In this document: positions 1-8,303 of the stretch, in pieces
Layout of the letters: every line of letters begins with the position of its first letter
Position numbering within the stretch: the first letter of the stretch is position 1
From: an uncultured Pseudomonadota bacterium
GTDB lineage: Bacteria; Myxococcota_A; UBA796; SXON01
Assembly (NCBI GenBank): GCA_903875225.1
Contig: CAIQVJ010000028.1
Location: 144,816 to 208,815 of the forward strand
Reading direction: 5' to 3'
Length of the DNA: 64,000 nucleotides
Notes under the pieces: generated by a model
Seen by the model: the letters and a program-made list of their open reading frames with translations, nothing else
The model's database searches: none
Told to the model about the DNA's origin: nothing
Translations under genes and position numbers: made by a program

Positions 1-1986
1 CATGGCCCGGGCCTCCGCGAGGTTCACGCACGCGAGCAGCAGATGCCCCCGCGCGAGCCCCGCGCTCCCCGGCAGCCCCGCCTCCGTGACCGCCTGGCTG
101 AACCGGTCGAGCGCGAGCGACAGGTTCCCGAGGTGCAGAGCCGTGGCCCCGGCGCCGATGGCGGCGCGGGCGCGCAGCAGTCCTCCGGGCGCCCCCGCGA
201 GCACGGCGTCGAACGCATCGGCGGCCCCCGAGAGGTTGCCCACCCGCCAGTAGAGTCGCCCCAGCAGCAACTGGCGGGGCAGGGTGTCCGGCTGGGCGCT
301 GAGCAGGGCGATCGCCTCGTTCTGCCGCCCCTCCGCGTCGTGCCGATGCGCCTGGGCGAGCAGCGGGTCGGTGTCGTCGGTGTCGTCGGGCGGCAGGCAC
401 GCCACCGCCCGATCCAGCAGGGCGTCGGCATCGGGCACGCGCATCAGGATGGGCTCCCGCAGCGCCTCTGCGAGCAGGCGCCACTGGCCGCCCTCGGACT
501 GCACCACGACGCCCCGCTCCTCGAGCTCGGCAAGGGCGTCGGCCGGCGGGATCTGGGCGATGCGCGCGAGCAGGTCGGCATCGAGCGAGCCGGGCACCGC
601 CGCCAGGGCGCCCGCCACGGTGAGCGCCTCCAGATCCAGCCCGTCGAGGAACCGGTCGGCGTTCACCAGCGGCGGTACGTGCCCCACCACGAGGGTGTCC
701 CCCTGCGAGCAGGCCCCAACCAACGCGAGAAACAAGCCCGCGTTTCCGCCACTCCAACGGTGCAGCAGGTCCGCGACGCTCGCGAGCTGCGGGGTGTTCG
801 GCGAGAGCGCGTGCGTGGAGCGCCGCACGTCGGCGAGCGAGAGGGGGTCGAGCTTGATCGTGCGGTCGGGGTGTCGCCAGGGGAACGTGCGCGCGGCGCT
901 GAGCACGAGCAGCGCTTCTCCGGCGTTGAGACGTTCGCACGCGGCCTCGAGCGTTCGGGGATCGTCTGCGGTCGTCACCCGGATCCCGCGACGCTCGCCG
1001 GAGTCCCGGGCCACGTCGGCGAGCCACCCGCGACCCGAGAGCGGCGCACCCCGGACCGCGACGAGCAGGCCGACGCCGGAGGCCACGACGTCCAGCGCCC
1101 GCGCGATCGCATCGATGGCAGGCTGACGACCCGCGAGGGGACGGCCCACCGGGGCAGCCGGGCCGAGCGAAGCTGCCGCCACGTGCAGGTCGAGGAACCG
1201 GTCCGCCGGATCCCGGTTGAGCAGGCGCAGGACGAAGGCCTCGAGATCCGCCGGGATGGTGGGGTCCAGGCTCGACGGCGGCCGGATCTGTCCGCCCAGC
1301 ACGCGTCTCAGGATCTCGGCGGGCTCGCTCGCCTCGATGGGACGCTGGCCCGTGAGCAGGAGGTACAGCGTGGCGCCGAGCCCGTACTGATCGGCGCGCG
1401 CATCCACGTCGCCCCCGGCGAGCTGCTCCGGTGCGGCCCAGGCCGCCGTGCCGACCAGGGTGCCGGATTGCGTGACCGGATCGTCCGAGTCCAACTCCGC
1501 GACCACGCCAAAGTCGGTGAGCACGACGTGCCCGTCGGGCGCCAGGAGCACGTTGGCGGGCTTGACGTCGCGATGGACCAGCCCCGCGTCGTGGATGCAC
1601 GCGAGCGCCTCACACAGGTCGACCGCGAAATCGCGAACCCTCGCAGCGCGTTCGGCCGGGGGTCGCTTGCGCAACGTCATCGCGTACTGCGCGAGATCCG
1701 GCCCGTCCACGAAGGCCAGCGCCATCCACGGGCGTCCCTCGGCCTCCCCCGCTTCGAGCACCCGCGCGACGCCCGGGTGGTCGAGGTGTTGCATCACCCG
1801 GATCTCCCTGGCGAACCGGGATCGGATGCGGACGCTGCTCGAGTGCAGCCACTTGATCGCGGCCATGTGCCCGAGCTCCCCAACCGGGACCCGGTCGTCG
1901 ATGCCGAGCAGCACCGTGGCCATCCCGCCCTGCCCGAGCAAACGATCGATGGTCCAACGACCGATCCGGGGAGGGAGGTCAAACAT
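1..1986 (-). CDS. Ser/Thr protein kinase with degenerate ATPase and TPR-like region (3' end outside window)
   Basis: The frame is open from an ATG at 1986 to the left edge, giving at least 662 residues. Residues 1-270 form a Hanks-type kinase: glycine loop GQGGMATV, lysine in AAIKWLHS, catalytic loop HRDVKPANV, DFG, and APEQ followed by an ADQYGLGATLYLLLTG helix. The middle resembles the AAA/STAND ATPase of PknK-type kinases, but where a P-loop is expected it reads RGAPLSGRGW, lacking the GK(S/T) needed to bind nucleotide. The rest is alanine/leucine-rich helical sequence like tetratricopeptide repeats. Such proteins usually act as cytosolic signalling hubs. The kinase call is firm; ATPase and TPR calls are inferred from layout. 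No partner gene is visible on the left. Confidence 0.88.
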   Translation of the reverse strand, partial: MFDLPPRIGRWTIDRLLGQGGMATVLLGIDDRVPVGELGHMAAIKWLHSSSVRIRSRFAREIRVMQHLDHPGVARVLEAGEAEGRPWMALAFVDGPDLAQYAMTLRKRPPAERAARVRDFAVDLCEALACIHDAGLVHRDVKPANVLLAPDGHVVLTDFGVVAELDSDDPVTQSGTLVGTAAWAAPEQLAGGDVDARADQYGLGATLYLLLTGQRPIEASEPAEILRRVLGGQIRPPSSLDPTIPADLEAFVLRLLNRDPADRFLDLHVAAASLGPAAPVGRPLAGRQPAIDAIARALDVVASGVGLLVAVRGAPLSGRGWLADVARDSGERRGIRVTTADDPRTLEAACERLNAGEALLVLSAARTFPWRHPDRTIKLDPLSLADVRRSTHALSPNTPQLASVADLLHRWSGGNAGLFLALVGACSQGDTLVVGHVPPLVNADRFLDGLDLEALTVAGALAAVPGSLDADLLARIAQIPPADALAELEERGVVVQSEGGQWRLLAEALREPILMRVPDADALLDRAVACLPPDDTDDTDPLLAQAHRHDAEGRQNEAIALLSAQPDTLPRQLLLGRLYWRVGNLSGAADAFDAVLAGAPGGLLRARAAIGAGATALHLGNLSLALDRFSQAVTEAGLPGSAGLARGHLLLACVNLAEARAM

Positions 1987-2192
1987 TGCCCCGTGTGGGT
2001 AATCCGAAAAGGGTGCGGCAGCCCCTTGCCGGCAGCCCACCGACCGTTGTCGGACGGGGGTGACAGGGATCTGCCGCTCCGGGATGTCGCCATCACCCTC
2101 GAACCTTGGCAATTCTGTGGCCCGGGACCTGCGTAGAGCCCGGCCGCACCTGTCGAGGCGCCCATGGCCCCGACCCCAACCCGGAGCCCCTC
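1987..2192. promoter_or_regulatory. Divergent intergenic region between kinase and HTH gene
   Basis: These 206 bases separate the minus-strand kinase from the plus-strand HTH gene and must hold both promoters. I see no convincing -35/-10 pair or sigma-54 element. Confidence 0.35.
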
Positions 2193-2606
2193 ATGACCGC
2201 CTTTCCCGACCTCACCTGGACCGTCGCCGATCAATCCTTTCGCCTGGTGCCGCCCGCCATGGCGGACGCAGCGCCCGGCGCAACGCTGGTGCTGCCTGAT
2301 GGTGGCACCGTCTCCCTCCCCCTGGCGGCGTGGGTCGCCCTGCGAGACGCGCTGCACCTGCTCTCGCCGGCACGCCGGGCTGGTGGCCCGACGAACCGCG
2401 GCAAACCCTGGGACGCCGCCATGGAGGAGCGCATGGCGACCGCGTTCGGCGCAGGCGACGATCCACAGGAGATCGCCCTGGCGCTCGGGCGCACGCGCGG
2501 AGCAGTGCTCGCCCGCCTCGTGCGACTCGGCCTGATGGACGAGGCGACCGCGGGGCTGCGATACCCGGCGCGCCCGGCGCCCCGGGCGGAGACGCCAGCC
2601 TCCTGA
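2193..2606 (+). CDS. Small helix-turn-helix domain protein
   Basis: This 137-residue protein is not a family I can name. The ATG at 2193 is preferred because GGAG lies about 6 bases before it; an in-frame ATG at 2106 would add 29 unconvincing residues. The C-terminal half (about 70-115) reads MEERMATAFGAGDDPQEIAL followed by ALGRTRGAVLARLVRLGL, the homeodomain-like HTH pattern in which a polar helix precedes 'LGRTxGAVxxRLxxLGL'. Similar modules occur at the ends of helicases and in small DNA-binding proteins. The N-terminal half contains LVLPDGGTVSLPLAAWVALR and could be a small beta domain. A DNA-binding role is inferred from the HTH pattern only. It stands alone, convergent with the TauE/SafE gene 9 bases downstream. 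Confidence 0.7.
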   Translation: MTAFPDLTWTVADQSFRLVPPAMADAAPGATLVLPDGGTVSLPLAAWVALRDALHLLSPARRAGGPTNRGKPWDAAMEERMATAFGAGDDPQEIALALGRTRGAVLARLVRLGLMDEATAGLRYPARPAPRAETPAS

Positions 2607-2615
2607 CCGACCCCG

Positions 2616-3398
2616 CTACCCCCAGGCGTCGACGGCCAGCTTGGCGCACAGCCCCAGGCACACCGCCAGCACCACCCAGCGGATGAAGCCGTCTCCCCCC
2701 CGGATGGCCGCGCGCGCTCCGAGGCTCGCACCGGTGAACTGCGCGGCTGCCATCGGCAACGCCACCGACCAGACGACCTGCCCCTTCCATGCGAACAGGC
2801 CCAACGCTGCGAGGTTGGAGGCGAAGTTCACCACCTTCGCGTTGGCCGACCCCGCCTGCATCGAAACACCGAGCAGGAGCACCTGCCCGATGATCAAGAA
2901 GGTGCCCGTGCCCGGCCCGAAGAACCCGTCGTAACAGCCGATCAGCAGGGACAGCCCCACCGCGATCGACCAGCGGGCACGGTCGGACAGCGCCCTCGGC
3001 CGTGGCTTCAGGGGCGGCCGGAACGTGAGGAACACGGCGACCACGACGAGCAACACCATCACCACCGGGCGAAGCACGTCGCTGCTGATCCACAGCAGCA
3101 GCGTGGCACCGCAGAGTGAACCCGCGAAGCCTGCGAGGAAGCTCGAGAAGGCCCGATCCCGCTCCACAAGCCCGGCGCGCCAGTAGTGCAGCAGCGCCGC
3201 ACCCGAGCCCCACACCGCCTGGCCCTTGTTGGTGCCGAACGCCATGTGCACCGGCAACGGGGTGGCCAGCAGCACCGGCACCGTCACCAGTCCCCCGCCG
3301 CCCGCGATGGCATCGACAAAACCCGCGGAGAGCGCCGCCACCAGCAGGCCGACCACCATCCAAGGGGTGAGCCCTGCGGCGGCCCAGCCACCGATCAC
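2616..3398 (-). CDS. TauE/SafE (TSUP) family permease
   Basis: The 260-residue integral membrane protein belongs to the sulfite exporter TauE/SafE family, which moves small organic or sulfur-containing anions. It shows the two-repeat layout with the motifs GFVDAIAGGGGLVTVP near the N-terminus and GCYDGFFGPGTGTFLI at mid-protein; these are the signature half-repeats. About seven to eight hydrophobic segments are visible. The chosen start is the GTG at 3398, which overlaps the stop of the lipid kinase gene by four bases (GTGA), implying translational coupling. It is the last gene of the kinase/UbiA/lipid kinase operon. The substrate cannot be read from the sequence. Confidence 0.9.
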   Translation of the reverse strand: MIGGWAAAGLTPWMVVGLLVAALSAGFVDAIAGGGGLVTVPVLLATPLPVHMAFGTNKGQAVWGSGAALLHYWRAGLVERDRAFSSFLAGFAGSLCGATLLLWISSDVLRPVVMVLLVVVAVFLTFRPPLKPRPRALSDRARWSIAVGLSLLIGCYDGFFGPGTGTFLIIGQVLLLGVSMQAGSANAKVVNFASNLAALGLFAWKGQVVWSVALPMAAAQFTGASLGARAAIRGGDGFIRWVVLAVCLGLCAKLAVDAWG

Positions 3399-4375
3399 CG
3401 TGGCCCGCCGATCCTCGGGGTACCGAGCCGCAGCTCGGGCCCGACGACGACGAGCACCTCCCGTCCGGCACGGTGGAAGTCGCCGTCGATCATGTAGACC
3501 AGGTCGGCATCGCCCGTGAGCTTCAGCGTGCGCGGGAGCCGGTCCACGACCGAGGGATCGTTCATCGCCCAGGCCATCCACACGCGCGGGAGCTGCAGGA
3601 TGAAGGCGAGCGCCGAGCACGCGATGCCGACGGCCTGCATGTGACCGGGGTGCGCGAGGCACCGGAAGAACACACGGAAGCCGAACCCGATGTCGTCGAC
3701 AGTCCCCGCGCCGACAGCGAGGTATTCGGTGTGCGGCCACGGCTCCCCGTCGGACTCCACCCTGCACCGGGCGGGCTGCATCAGCCGCCGGATCGCGGCG
3801 CCGTTCACGAAACCCGAGAGGATCCCCCGCCCCAGGATCACGAGCGCCTTGGCCGGAGTGGGTTCGGAGCCCTCGTAGTAGACGTCCAGGAAGTTCGAGA
3901 TCAGGCCGTTTCCGAAGAGGAAGCCGTACTGGGGCACCCCGCTGCCGTCGACCCGGAGCACATGGCGACGGGCCACCGGCACGTCTGCAGCCGTCGGGTA
4001 GGCGAGCAGCGCAGCGAGCCAGGCCTCCGCGCTGTGACCGAAGAGCCCCAGCATCCGCCCCCGAACGCCGTAGCCGCCCGAGACCGTGTTCATGGTGCCC
4101 CCGGGCAGCACCTGGACCAGCGGTAGTTCGCGGTGCCCGAGGTGGTTGAGCGCCGCCGTGAGCACCACGTGAACGGTGCCGTCCCCGCCGTTGATCCCCA
4201 ACACATCGGGTCCGCCATCCGCGAAGATCGCCGATATGGCGGCGATCAGGCTCGGCTCGTCCCCCGCCGGGTAGACCTCGCCGCGGTCTCCGAGCATCAC
4301 CCGGAGCCGGTCGGCGAGTCCCGGGTCCCGCCTGTTCTGGCGGGACTTCGGGTTGGTGATGATGGCTACGCGCAG
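3395..4375 (-). CDS. Diacylglycerol/lipid kinase (DAGK catalytic domain), apparent CTG start
   Basis: The protein has the DAGK/YegS/sphingosine-kinase fold: NPKSRQNRR at the N-terminus, GGDGTVHVVL (nucleotide-binding GGDGT) and LPGGTMNTVS (the LPxGTxN motif). It should phosphorylate a membrane lipid with ATP. The conserved strand VAIITNPKS lies upstream of the first ATG/GTG pair (4303/4300), so translation must begin earlier. The only plausible site is CTG at 4375, six bases after an AGGAGG Shine-Dalgarno that overlaps the TAG stop of the UbiA gene. From CTG the length is 326 residues. It sits between a UbiA-type prenyl-phosphate enzyme and a permease, suggesting a lipid or cell-envelope pathway. 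Confidence 0.88.
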   Translation of the reverse strand: MRVAIITNPKSRQNRRDPGLADRLRVMLGDRGEVYPAGDEPSLIAAISAIFADGGPDVLGINGGDGTVHVVLTAALNHLGHRELPLVQVLPGGTMNTVSGGYGVRGRMLGLFGHSAEAWLAALLAYPTAADVPVARRHVLRVDGSGVPQYGFLFGNGLISNFLDVYYEGSEPTPAKALVILGRGILSGFVNGAAIRRLMQPARCRVESDGEPWPHTEYLAVGAGTVDDIGFGFRVFFRCLAHPGHMQAVGIACSALAFILQLPRVWMAWAMNDPSVVDRLPRTLKLTGDADLVYMIDGDFHRAGREVLVVVGPELRLGTPRIGGPR

Positions 4376-4385
4376 CGGCGACCTC

Positions 4386-5306
4386 CTACGCCGGGACCAG
4401 CGCGTGCGGCGCGAAGAAGATCACGGCCACGGCCGTGAGGACGTACAGCGCAACCGTCACCAGAATGGGCACGTCCTTGAAGAGCGTCTCGTCGGGAGCT
4501 GCGCCCTCGCCCTTCTGATCCACGAGGTAGATGTAGCGGAATATGCCGTACAGCACGAACGGCAGGGTGAGCAGGAGCCAGGGGGTCGGGGAGCCGAGCA
4601 CCGTGTACAGCGCGTAGCTGATGATCGTCCCGCTCGTCGTGATGGCCTGGAACTCCTGGAGCATCGCCGGCGAGTAGTGATCCAGGGCCTTCCGGGTGCC
4701 TGCGCGCTTTCCGTCGAGCAGCATGATCTCGCCGCGGCGCTTGTTGAACCCCAGGAACAGCGCCAGGAACGCGGTGCAGAGCAGGAGCCACGGGGAGATG
4801 GGTACGCTGATCGCGACGGCCCCCGCCACGGCCCGCCAGAGGTAGCAGGCCGAGAGGAACATCACGTCGAGGATGACGAAGTGCTTGAAGATGCTGGAAT
4901 ACGAGAGCGTCGTGGCAAAGTAGAGCAGCGCACACACGAGGAACGATGGGCCCACCAGGGACGCGACGCTCAGGGAGGCGATCACGCACACGACCATCAA
5001 CACCCATGCCCCACGCGGCGACAGGTCTCCCGCGGCGATGGGCCGGAAGCGCTTCTTGGGATGGGCGCGGTCGGCCTCGGCGTCACGGAGGTCGTTGAAC
5101 ACGTATCCGGTGCTGGAGAGCAGGCAGAAGCTCACGAAGGCACCGATGCACAGGGTCCAGTCGTCGAGTCGGCCAAAGCTGTTCGAGAAGACGAGGGCGA
5201 CGAACAGGAGGCCGTTCTTGACCCACTGTTTCGGTCGCAGGGCCGCGATCGCGGCGACCGGCAGGGAGCGCGGAGCGCCCGCGGGCCGGGGCAAGGGGTC
5301 GGTCAC
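4386..5306 (-). CDS. UbiA-family decaprenyl-phosphate phosphoribosyltransferase-like protein
   Basis: The 306-residue polytopic membrane protein matches the UbiA branch that transfers phosphoribose to polyprenyl phosphate (Rv3806c-like). It carries RPKQWVKNGLLF and NDLRDAEADRAHPKKRFRPI, which combine the family's N-D-x-x-D metal site with the HPxKRxRPIA signature; a second acidic region includes DLRDAEAD and LLDGKRAGTRK. About eight to nine hydrophobic helices follow. The GTG at 5306 is one base after the kinase stop, so the two genes are almost certainly coupled. The product, polyprenyl-phosphoribose, is the precursor of arabinose donors in other bacteria. Use of that pathway here is inferred; no DprE-like epimerase is in the window. 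Confidence 0.85.
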   Translation of the reverse strand: MTDPLPRPAGAPRSLPVAAIAALRPKQWVKNGLLFVALVFSNSFGRLDDWTLCIGAFVSFCLLSSTGYVFNDLRDAEADRAHPKKRFRPIAAGDLSPRGAWVLMVVCVIASLSVASLVGPSFLVCALLYFATTLSYSSIFKHFVILDVMFLSACYLWRAVAGAVAISVPISPWLLLCTAFLALFLGFNKRRGEIMLLDGKRAGTRKALDHYSPAMLQEFQAITTSGTIISYALYTVLGSPTPWLLLTLPFVLYGIFRYIYLVDQKGEGAAPDETLFKDVPILVTVALYVLTAVAVIFFAPHALVPA

Positions 5307-5307
5307 G

Positions 5308-7167
5308 TCACTGTCCTCGAGGGGTCGGCGCGGGCACGGAAACGGGTGCCGCCGCGGGGGTGAAGTCGAGCAGCCGCACCTGGTTGGCTGCGAGCTGCAG
5401 GTGGGCCTCCACGGGACCGTAGCCGGGGCCCTGCACGCGCAGGACTGCCGCGGTGTTGGCCTTGAGCGAGGTCGTCCACGGCGGAGCGCCGGGGAGCAGC
5501 TTGCCGTCGAGCGTGGCGGTGAACCCGGATGGCGCATGGATCTCCACGGCGGGAGCCGCCAGGAGCGCCGCGGGTGCGGCGTGCGTCACGGCGGTGCGTC
5601 CGAGCAGGACCCCGAAGCCGAGCCCGAGCAGGAGCGTGCAGAAACAGACGATCACGTAGGCCAGGTGCACGTGGTTGGGCGTGCGGTACACCACCCGGGC
5701 GCGCGGCTCGGCGGGGACCGGGACCTCGATCCGACGAGGAACCTCGGTGGGCCTTTGGTCCACCGGACCGCGAGGCGCCTCGTCCAGGGAAGGCCGACGC
5801 ATGACCTGCCCACGCTCGCTCGGGGCCTCGCGGACCGCAGCGCCCCGCCCGACGGTGGGGGGCGGCATGCTTCGGGTGAGCGGACGCTGGGGGGGCGCCG
5901 GGGCGAACGGGTCGGGCCGGATCACGGTCTCCATGTCCGACCACTGGGACGGCGGCCCGGGCTCGACACCCCGCTCCTTCGCCATCTCCTTCGCGACCAT
6001 CGCGTCGATGGTCGGGTTGCGGATGAGCGTGGACTCCTCCCCGATCCCGGGAGCCGGCAGCGCAACGGCCTCCGGCGCCGTCGCGGTGCGGACCGCAGGA
6101 GCGCGGGCGGCGGGTGCCGATGCCGCGGCGGGTGCCGATGCCGCGGCGGGCCCCGACGGGGCGGCGAGGCGACGCGAGCGGGCGAACGGACCGGTATCGG
6201 CCTCCGAGGGCTTCGGCGGCGGGCGGTCGCCCTCACCCTGGAGCAGGTCCCGCACGAAAGACGAGAGCTGGGCTGCAGAGAAGATGAACTGCGAGTCGTG
6301 GAAGAACGTGTTCAACGCGTCCTTGAAGGCCGTCGCGCTGGCGTAGCGCTGGTCACGATCGACGCGCAGGGCCCCAGCGATGATGATGTCGAGCGCAGCC
6401 GGGACGTCCGGGTTGATGGTGCTGGGCGGCACGACCGTCCCCCGACGCACGGCGTCGAGCGTGCGCGCGTCCCCCGCCTGCCGGAAGGGATGCCGCCCGG
6501 TGAGCAGCTCGTAGAACACCACACCGGCGGCGAAGAGGTCGGCGCGCTGGTCCACGTCGCGCCCCGCGGCCTGCTCGGGCGCCATGTAGTCGAACCGCCC
6601 CTTGATCACCCCGGCCTGCGTCTCCATGCTCTTCACAGCCGCCTTGGCGATCCCGAAGTCCGTCAGCTTGACTTCCCCCTGCTGGCTCACCAGCACGTTT
6701 CCAGGGGAGACGTCCCGGTGCACGATGTCGAGCGGCACCTGCTTCCCGTCGCGCACGACCGTGCGGTTGTGGGCGTACTCCAGGCCCTTGAGCATCTCGA
6801 TGAGGATGTAGACGGCGTGCGGAAACGGGACCGTGATGCCCTTTTGACCGCAGCGCTCCAGGATCTGCCCCAGATCCTTCCCGTTCACGTACTCCATGGC
6901 GATGAAGTACTGGTCGTCGACCGCCCCGAGATCGAGGATCTGGACGATGTTCGCGTGGGAGAGCAGCCCCGCGATCTTCGCCTCGTCCACCAACAGGTCG
7001 ACGAACTCCGGGTTCGAGGTCAGGTGCGGGAGGATCCGCTTGATCGCGTAGGTCCGGTGGAACCCGCCGATGCCCTCGAGGCGAGCCTTGAACACCTCGG
7101 CCATGCCGCCTGCGGCGATTCGCTCGATGATCTGGTACTTGCCGAAGCGCTGGGGTTCTGGGGGCAC
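5308..7167 (-). CDS. Membrane-anchored Ser/Thr protein kinase (Pkn type) with PEGA-like extracytoplasmic domain
   Basis: The 619-residue protein starts at GTG 7167. Residues 8-280 are a Hanks-type kinase: AAGGMAEVFKAR glycine loop, AIKRILP lysine, HRDVSPGNVLV catalytic loop (the variant common in myxobacteria), DFGIAK and YMAPEQAAG. A Pro/Ala-rich linker of about 200 residues follows, then one transmembrane helix (AYVIVCFCTLLLGLGFGVLL, about 505-525) and a small extracytoplasmic domain with FTATLDGKLLPGAPP that looks like a PEGA repeat. All catalytic residues are present. It heads the operon with the UbiA enzyme, lipid kinase and permease, so it may regulate that pathway in response to an envelope signal; this link is inferred from gene order. 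Confidence 0.93.
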   Translation of the reverse strand: MPPEPQRFGKYQIIERIAAGGMAEVFKARLEGIGGFHRTYAIKRILPHLTSNPEFVDLLVDEAKIAGLLSHANIVQILDLGAVDDQYFIAMEYVNGKDLGQILERCGQKGITVPFPHAVYILIEMLKGLEYAHNRTVVRDGKQVPLDIVHRDVSPGNVLVSQQGEVKLTDFGIAKAAVKSMETQAGVIKGRFDYMAPEQAAGRDVDQRADLFAAGVVFYELLTGRHPFRQAGDARTLDAVRRGTVVPPSTINPDVPAALDIIIAGALRVDRDQRYASATAFKDALNTFFHDSQFIFSAAQLSSFVRDLLQGEGDRPPPKPSEADTGPFARSRRLAAPSGPAAASAPAAASAPAARAPAVRTATAPEAVALPAPGIGEESTLIRNPTIDAMVAKEMAKERGVEPGPPSQWSDMETVIRPDPFAPAPPQRPLTRSMPPPTVGRGAAVREAPSERGQVMRRPSLDEAPRGPVDQRPTEVPRRIEVPVPAEPRARVVYRTPNHVHLAYVIVCFCTLLLGLGFGVLLGRTAVTHAAPAALLAAPAVEIHAPSGFTATLDGKLLPGAPPWTTSLKANTAAVLRVQGPGYGPVEAHLQLAANQVRLLDFTPAAAPVSVPAPTPRGQ

Positions 7168-7452
7168 GGGGGTCCGGATCTCTGCTCGCGCTCGGACGAG
7201 CGTGGGCGGGGACGCGGCCCGCTATCGCGATGGCACCCGACAGGGGTGTCCGGCCGGTTCGCTGGCTCAGAAAGGCGCGTCCCCCGAACCTGGAAAAACA
7301 AATTGTGCCTGAAGATACAAAAATCTCATCCTTTTGCGTTGCATTTCGTGACGCATCACTTAGAGCGCGCCCGCTTTTTCCGCCGGACCGATCCTGGCCC
7401 GACTGGGAAGCTTCTCGGGGTTCAACCCCCGCACCCTCTCTGGAGAACTCCC
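7168..7452. promoter_or_regulatory. Divergent promoter region with an AT-rich core
   Basis: These 285 bases separate the kinase operon from the Big2 lipoprotein gene. Most of the window is very GC-rich, but about 7292-7372 is markedly AT-rich (runs such as AAAAACAAATTGT and TACAAAAATCTC), as expected for promoters firing both ways. I could not assign a confident hexamer pair. The downstream gene has GGAGA six bases before its ATG. Confidence 0.5.
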
Positions 7453-8061
7453 ATGGTCGCTCTTCTCGCACTCGCCCTCACCGGCTGCAGCCCCACCCCC
7501 GCCTCGATCAAGTTCGACGGCGAGCCCACCGCCACCGTGCACACCCTCGACGCCGTGCCCGTGAAGAAGGCGACCGTGCTCGACGCCGACGGCAAGGCCC
7601 TCGAGCCCCAGCCCACCACCGAGCTCTCCTGGTCCGTGACCCCGGCCACGGTGGCGACCCTCGACAAGGCCAACGTGAAGCCCGTCGGCAACGGCGACGC
7701 GACCGTCGAGGCCAAGGTCGGCGACGTGAAGGCGTCCTACAAGTTCGTCGTCGCCCTCCCGGACAAGGTCGAGATCGCCGGCTACACCGCGGGCACCCCC
7801 GTGGCTGTCGGCGCCACGCAGGCTCTCACCGCGAACGTGATGGCCGGCGCGGACAAGGTCGAGGGCATGACGGTGACGTGGGAGTCCACGAACACCGCAG
7901 TCGCCACCGTCGATGCCTCCGGCACCGTCACCGGCGTCGGCCCCGGCGCCTCGACCGTCAAGGCGACCGCTGGCGAGCTCTCCGCCACCGTCGACGTGAC
8001 GATCGGCGATGCCGCTGCTGCCCCCGCAGTGGCCGGCGACGCAACCGCGGCGCCCAAGTAG
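7453..8061 (+). CDS. Lipoprotein with two bacterial Ig-like (Big_2) domains
   Basis: The 202-residue protein begins at ATG 7453, with GGAGA six bases upstream. A short hydrophobic signal ends in the lipobox LTGC, so it should be a lipid-anchored envelope protein. The mature part has two Big_2-type domains. The second is clear: WESTNTAVATVDASGTVTGV followed by GASTVKATAGELSATVDVTI. The first contains LSWSVTPATVATLDKANVKP and GDATVEAKVGDVKASYKFVV. Big_2 domains are adhesion or structural modules of surface proteins. The tail is Ala/Pro-rich. It stands alone, closed by a strong terminator, and is probably a structural surface protein rather than an enzyme. Confidence 0.88.
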   Translation: MVALLALALTGCSPTPASIKFDGEPTATVHTLDAVPVKKATVLDADGKALEPQPTTELSWSVTPATVATLDKANVKPVGNGDATVEAKVGDVKASYKFVVALPDKVEIAGYTAGTPVAVGATQALTANVMAGADKVEGMTVTWESTNTAVATVDASGTVTGVGPGASTVKATAGELSATVDVTIGDAAAAPAVAGDATAAPK

Positions 8062-8092
8062 TCCACGGGGGCTCGTCCCCCGCGTTCTCGCC

Positions 8093-8130
8093 GACAGCCC
8101 GGATCGCATGATCCGGGCTGTCTGGCTTTT
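8093..8130 (+). terminator. Rho-independent terminator after the Big2 lipoprotein gene
   Basis: A perfect 13-bp inverted repeat (arms 8093-8105 and 8110-8122) with the four-base loop GCAT is followed by TGGCTTTT. It starts 31 bases after the stop codon and separates this gene from the FHA gene downstream. Confidence 0.88.
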
Positions 8131-8303
8131 GCGGCTCCCCTTTCAGGGATTTCGCCGGGAGTCCGGGGGCGCCGCTGATCGCCGCGCGATCGGCCTCTCG
8201 CGCCGAGGCGTGGGCAGCGCCGTCCGCCGACCCGACCTCAAACTGCAACGGCCCTGACGCGCGTGCCCGCGCGTTCGGGTTACTTCCCCCGGCCGGAGTG
8301 GTG

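Noticed and set aside
43..2136. Long plus-strand frame opposite the left-edge kinase
   Set aside because: It encodes Arg/Gly/His-rich sequence with no motif, while the minus strand has all kinase motifs; a by-product of high GC.
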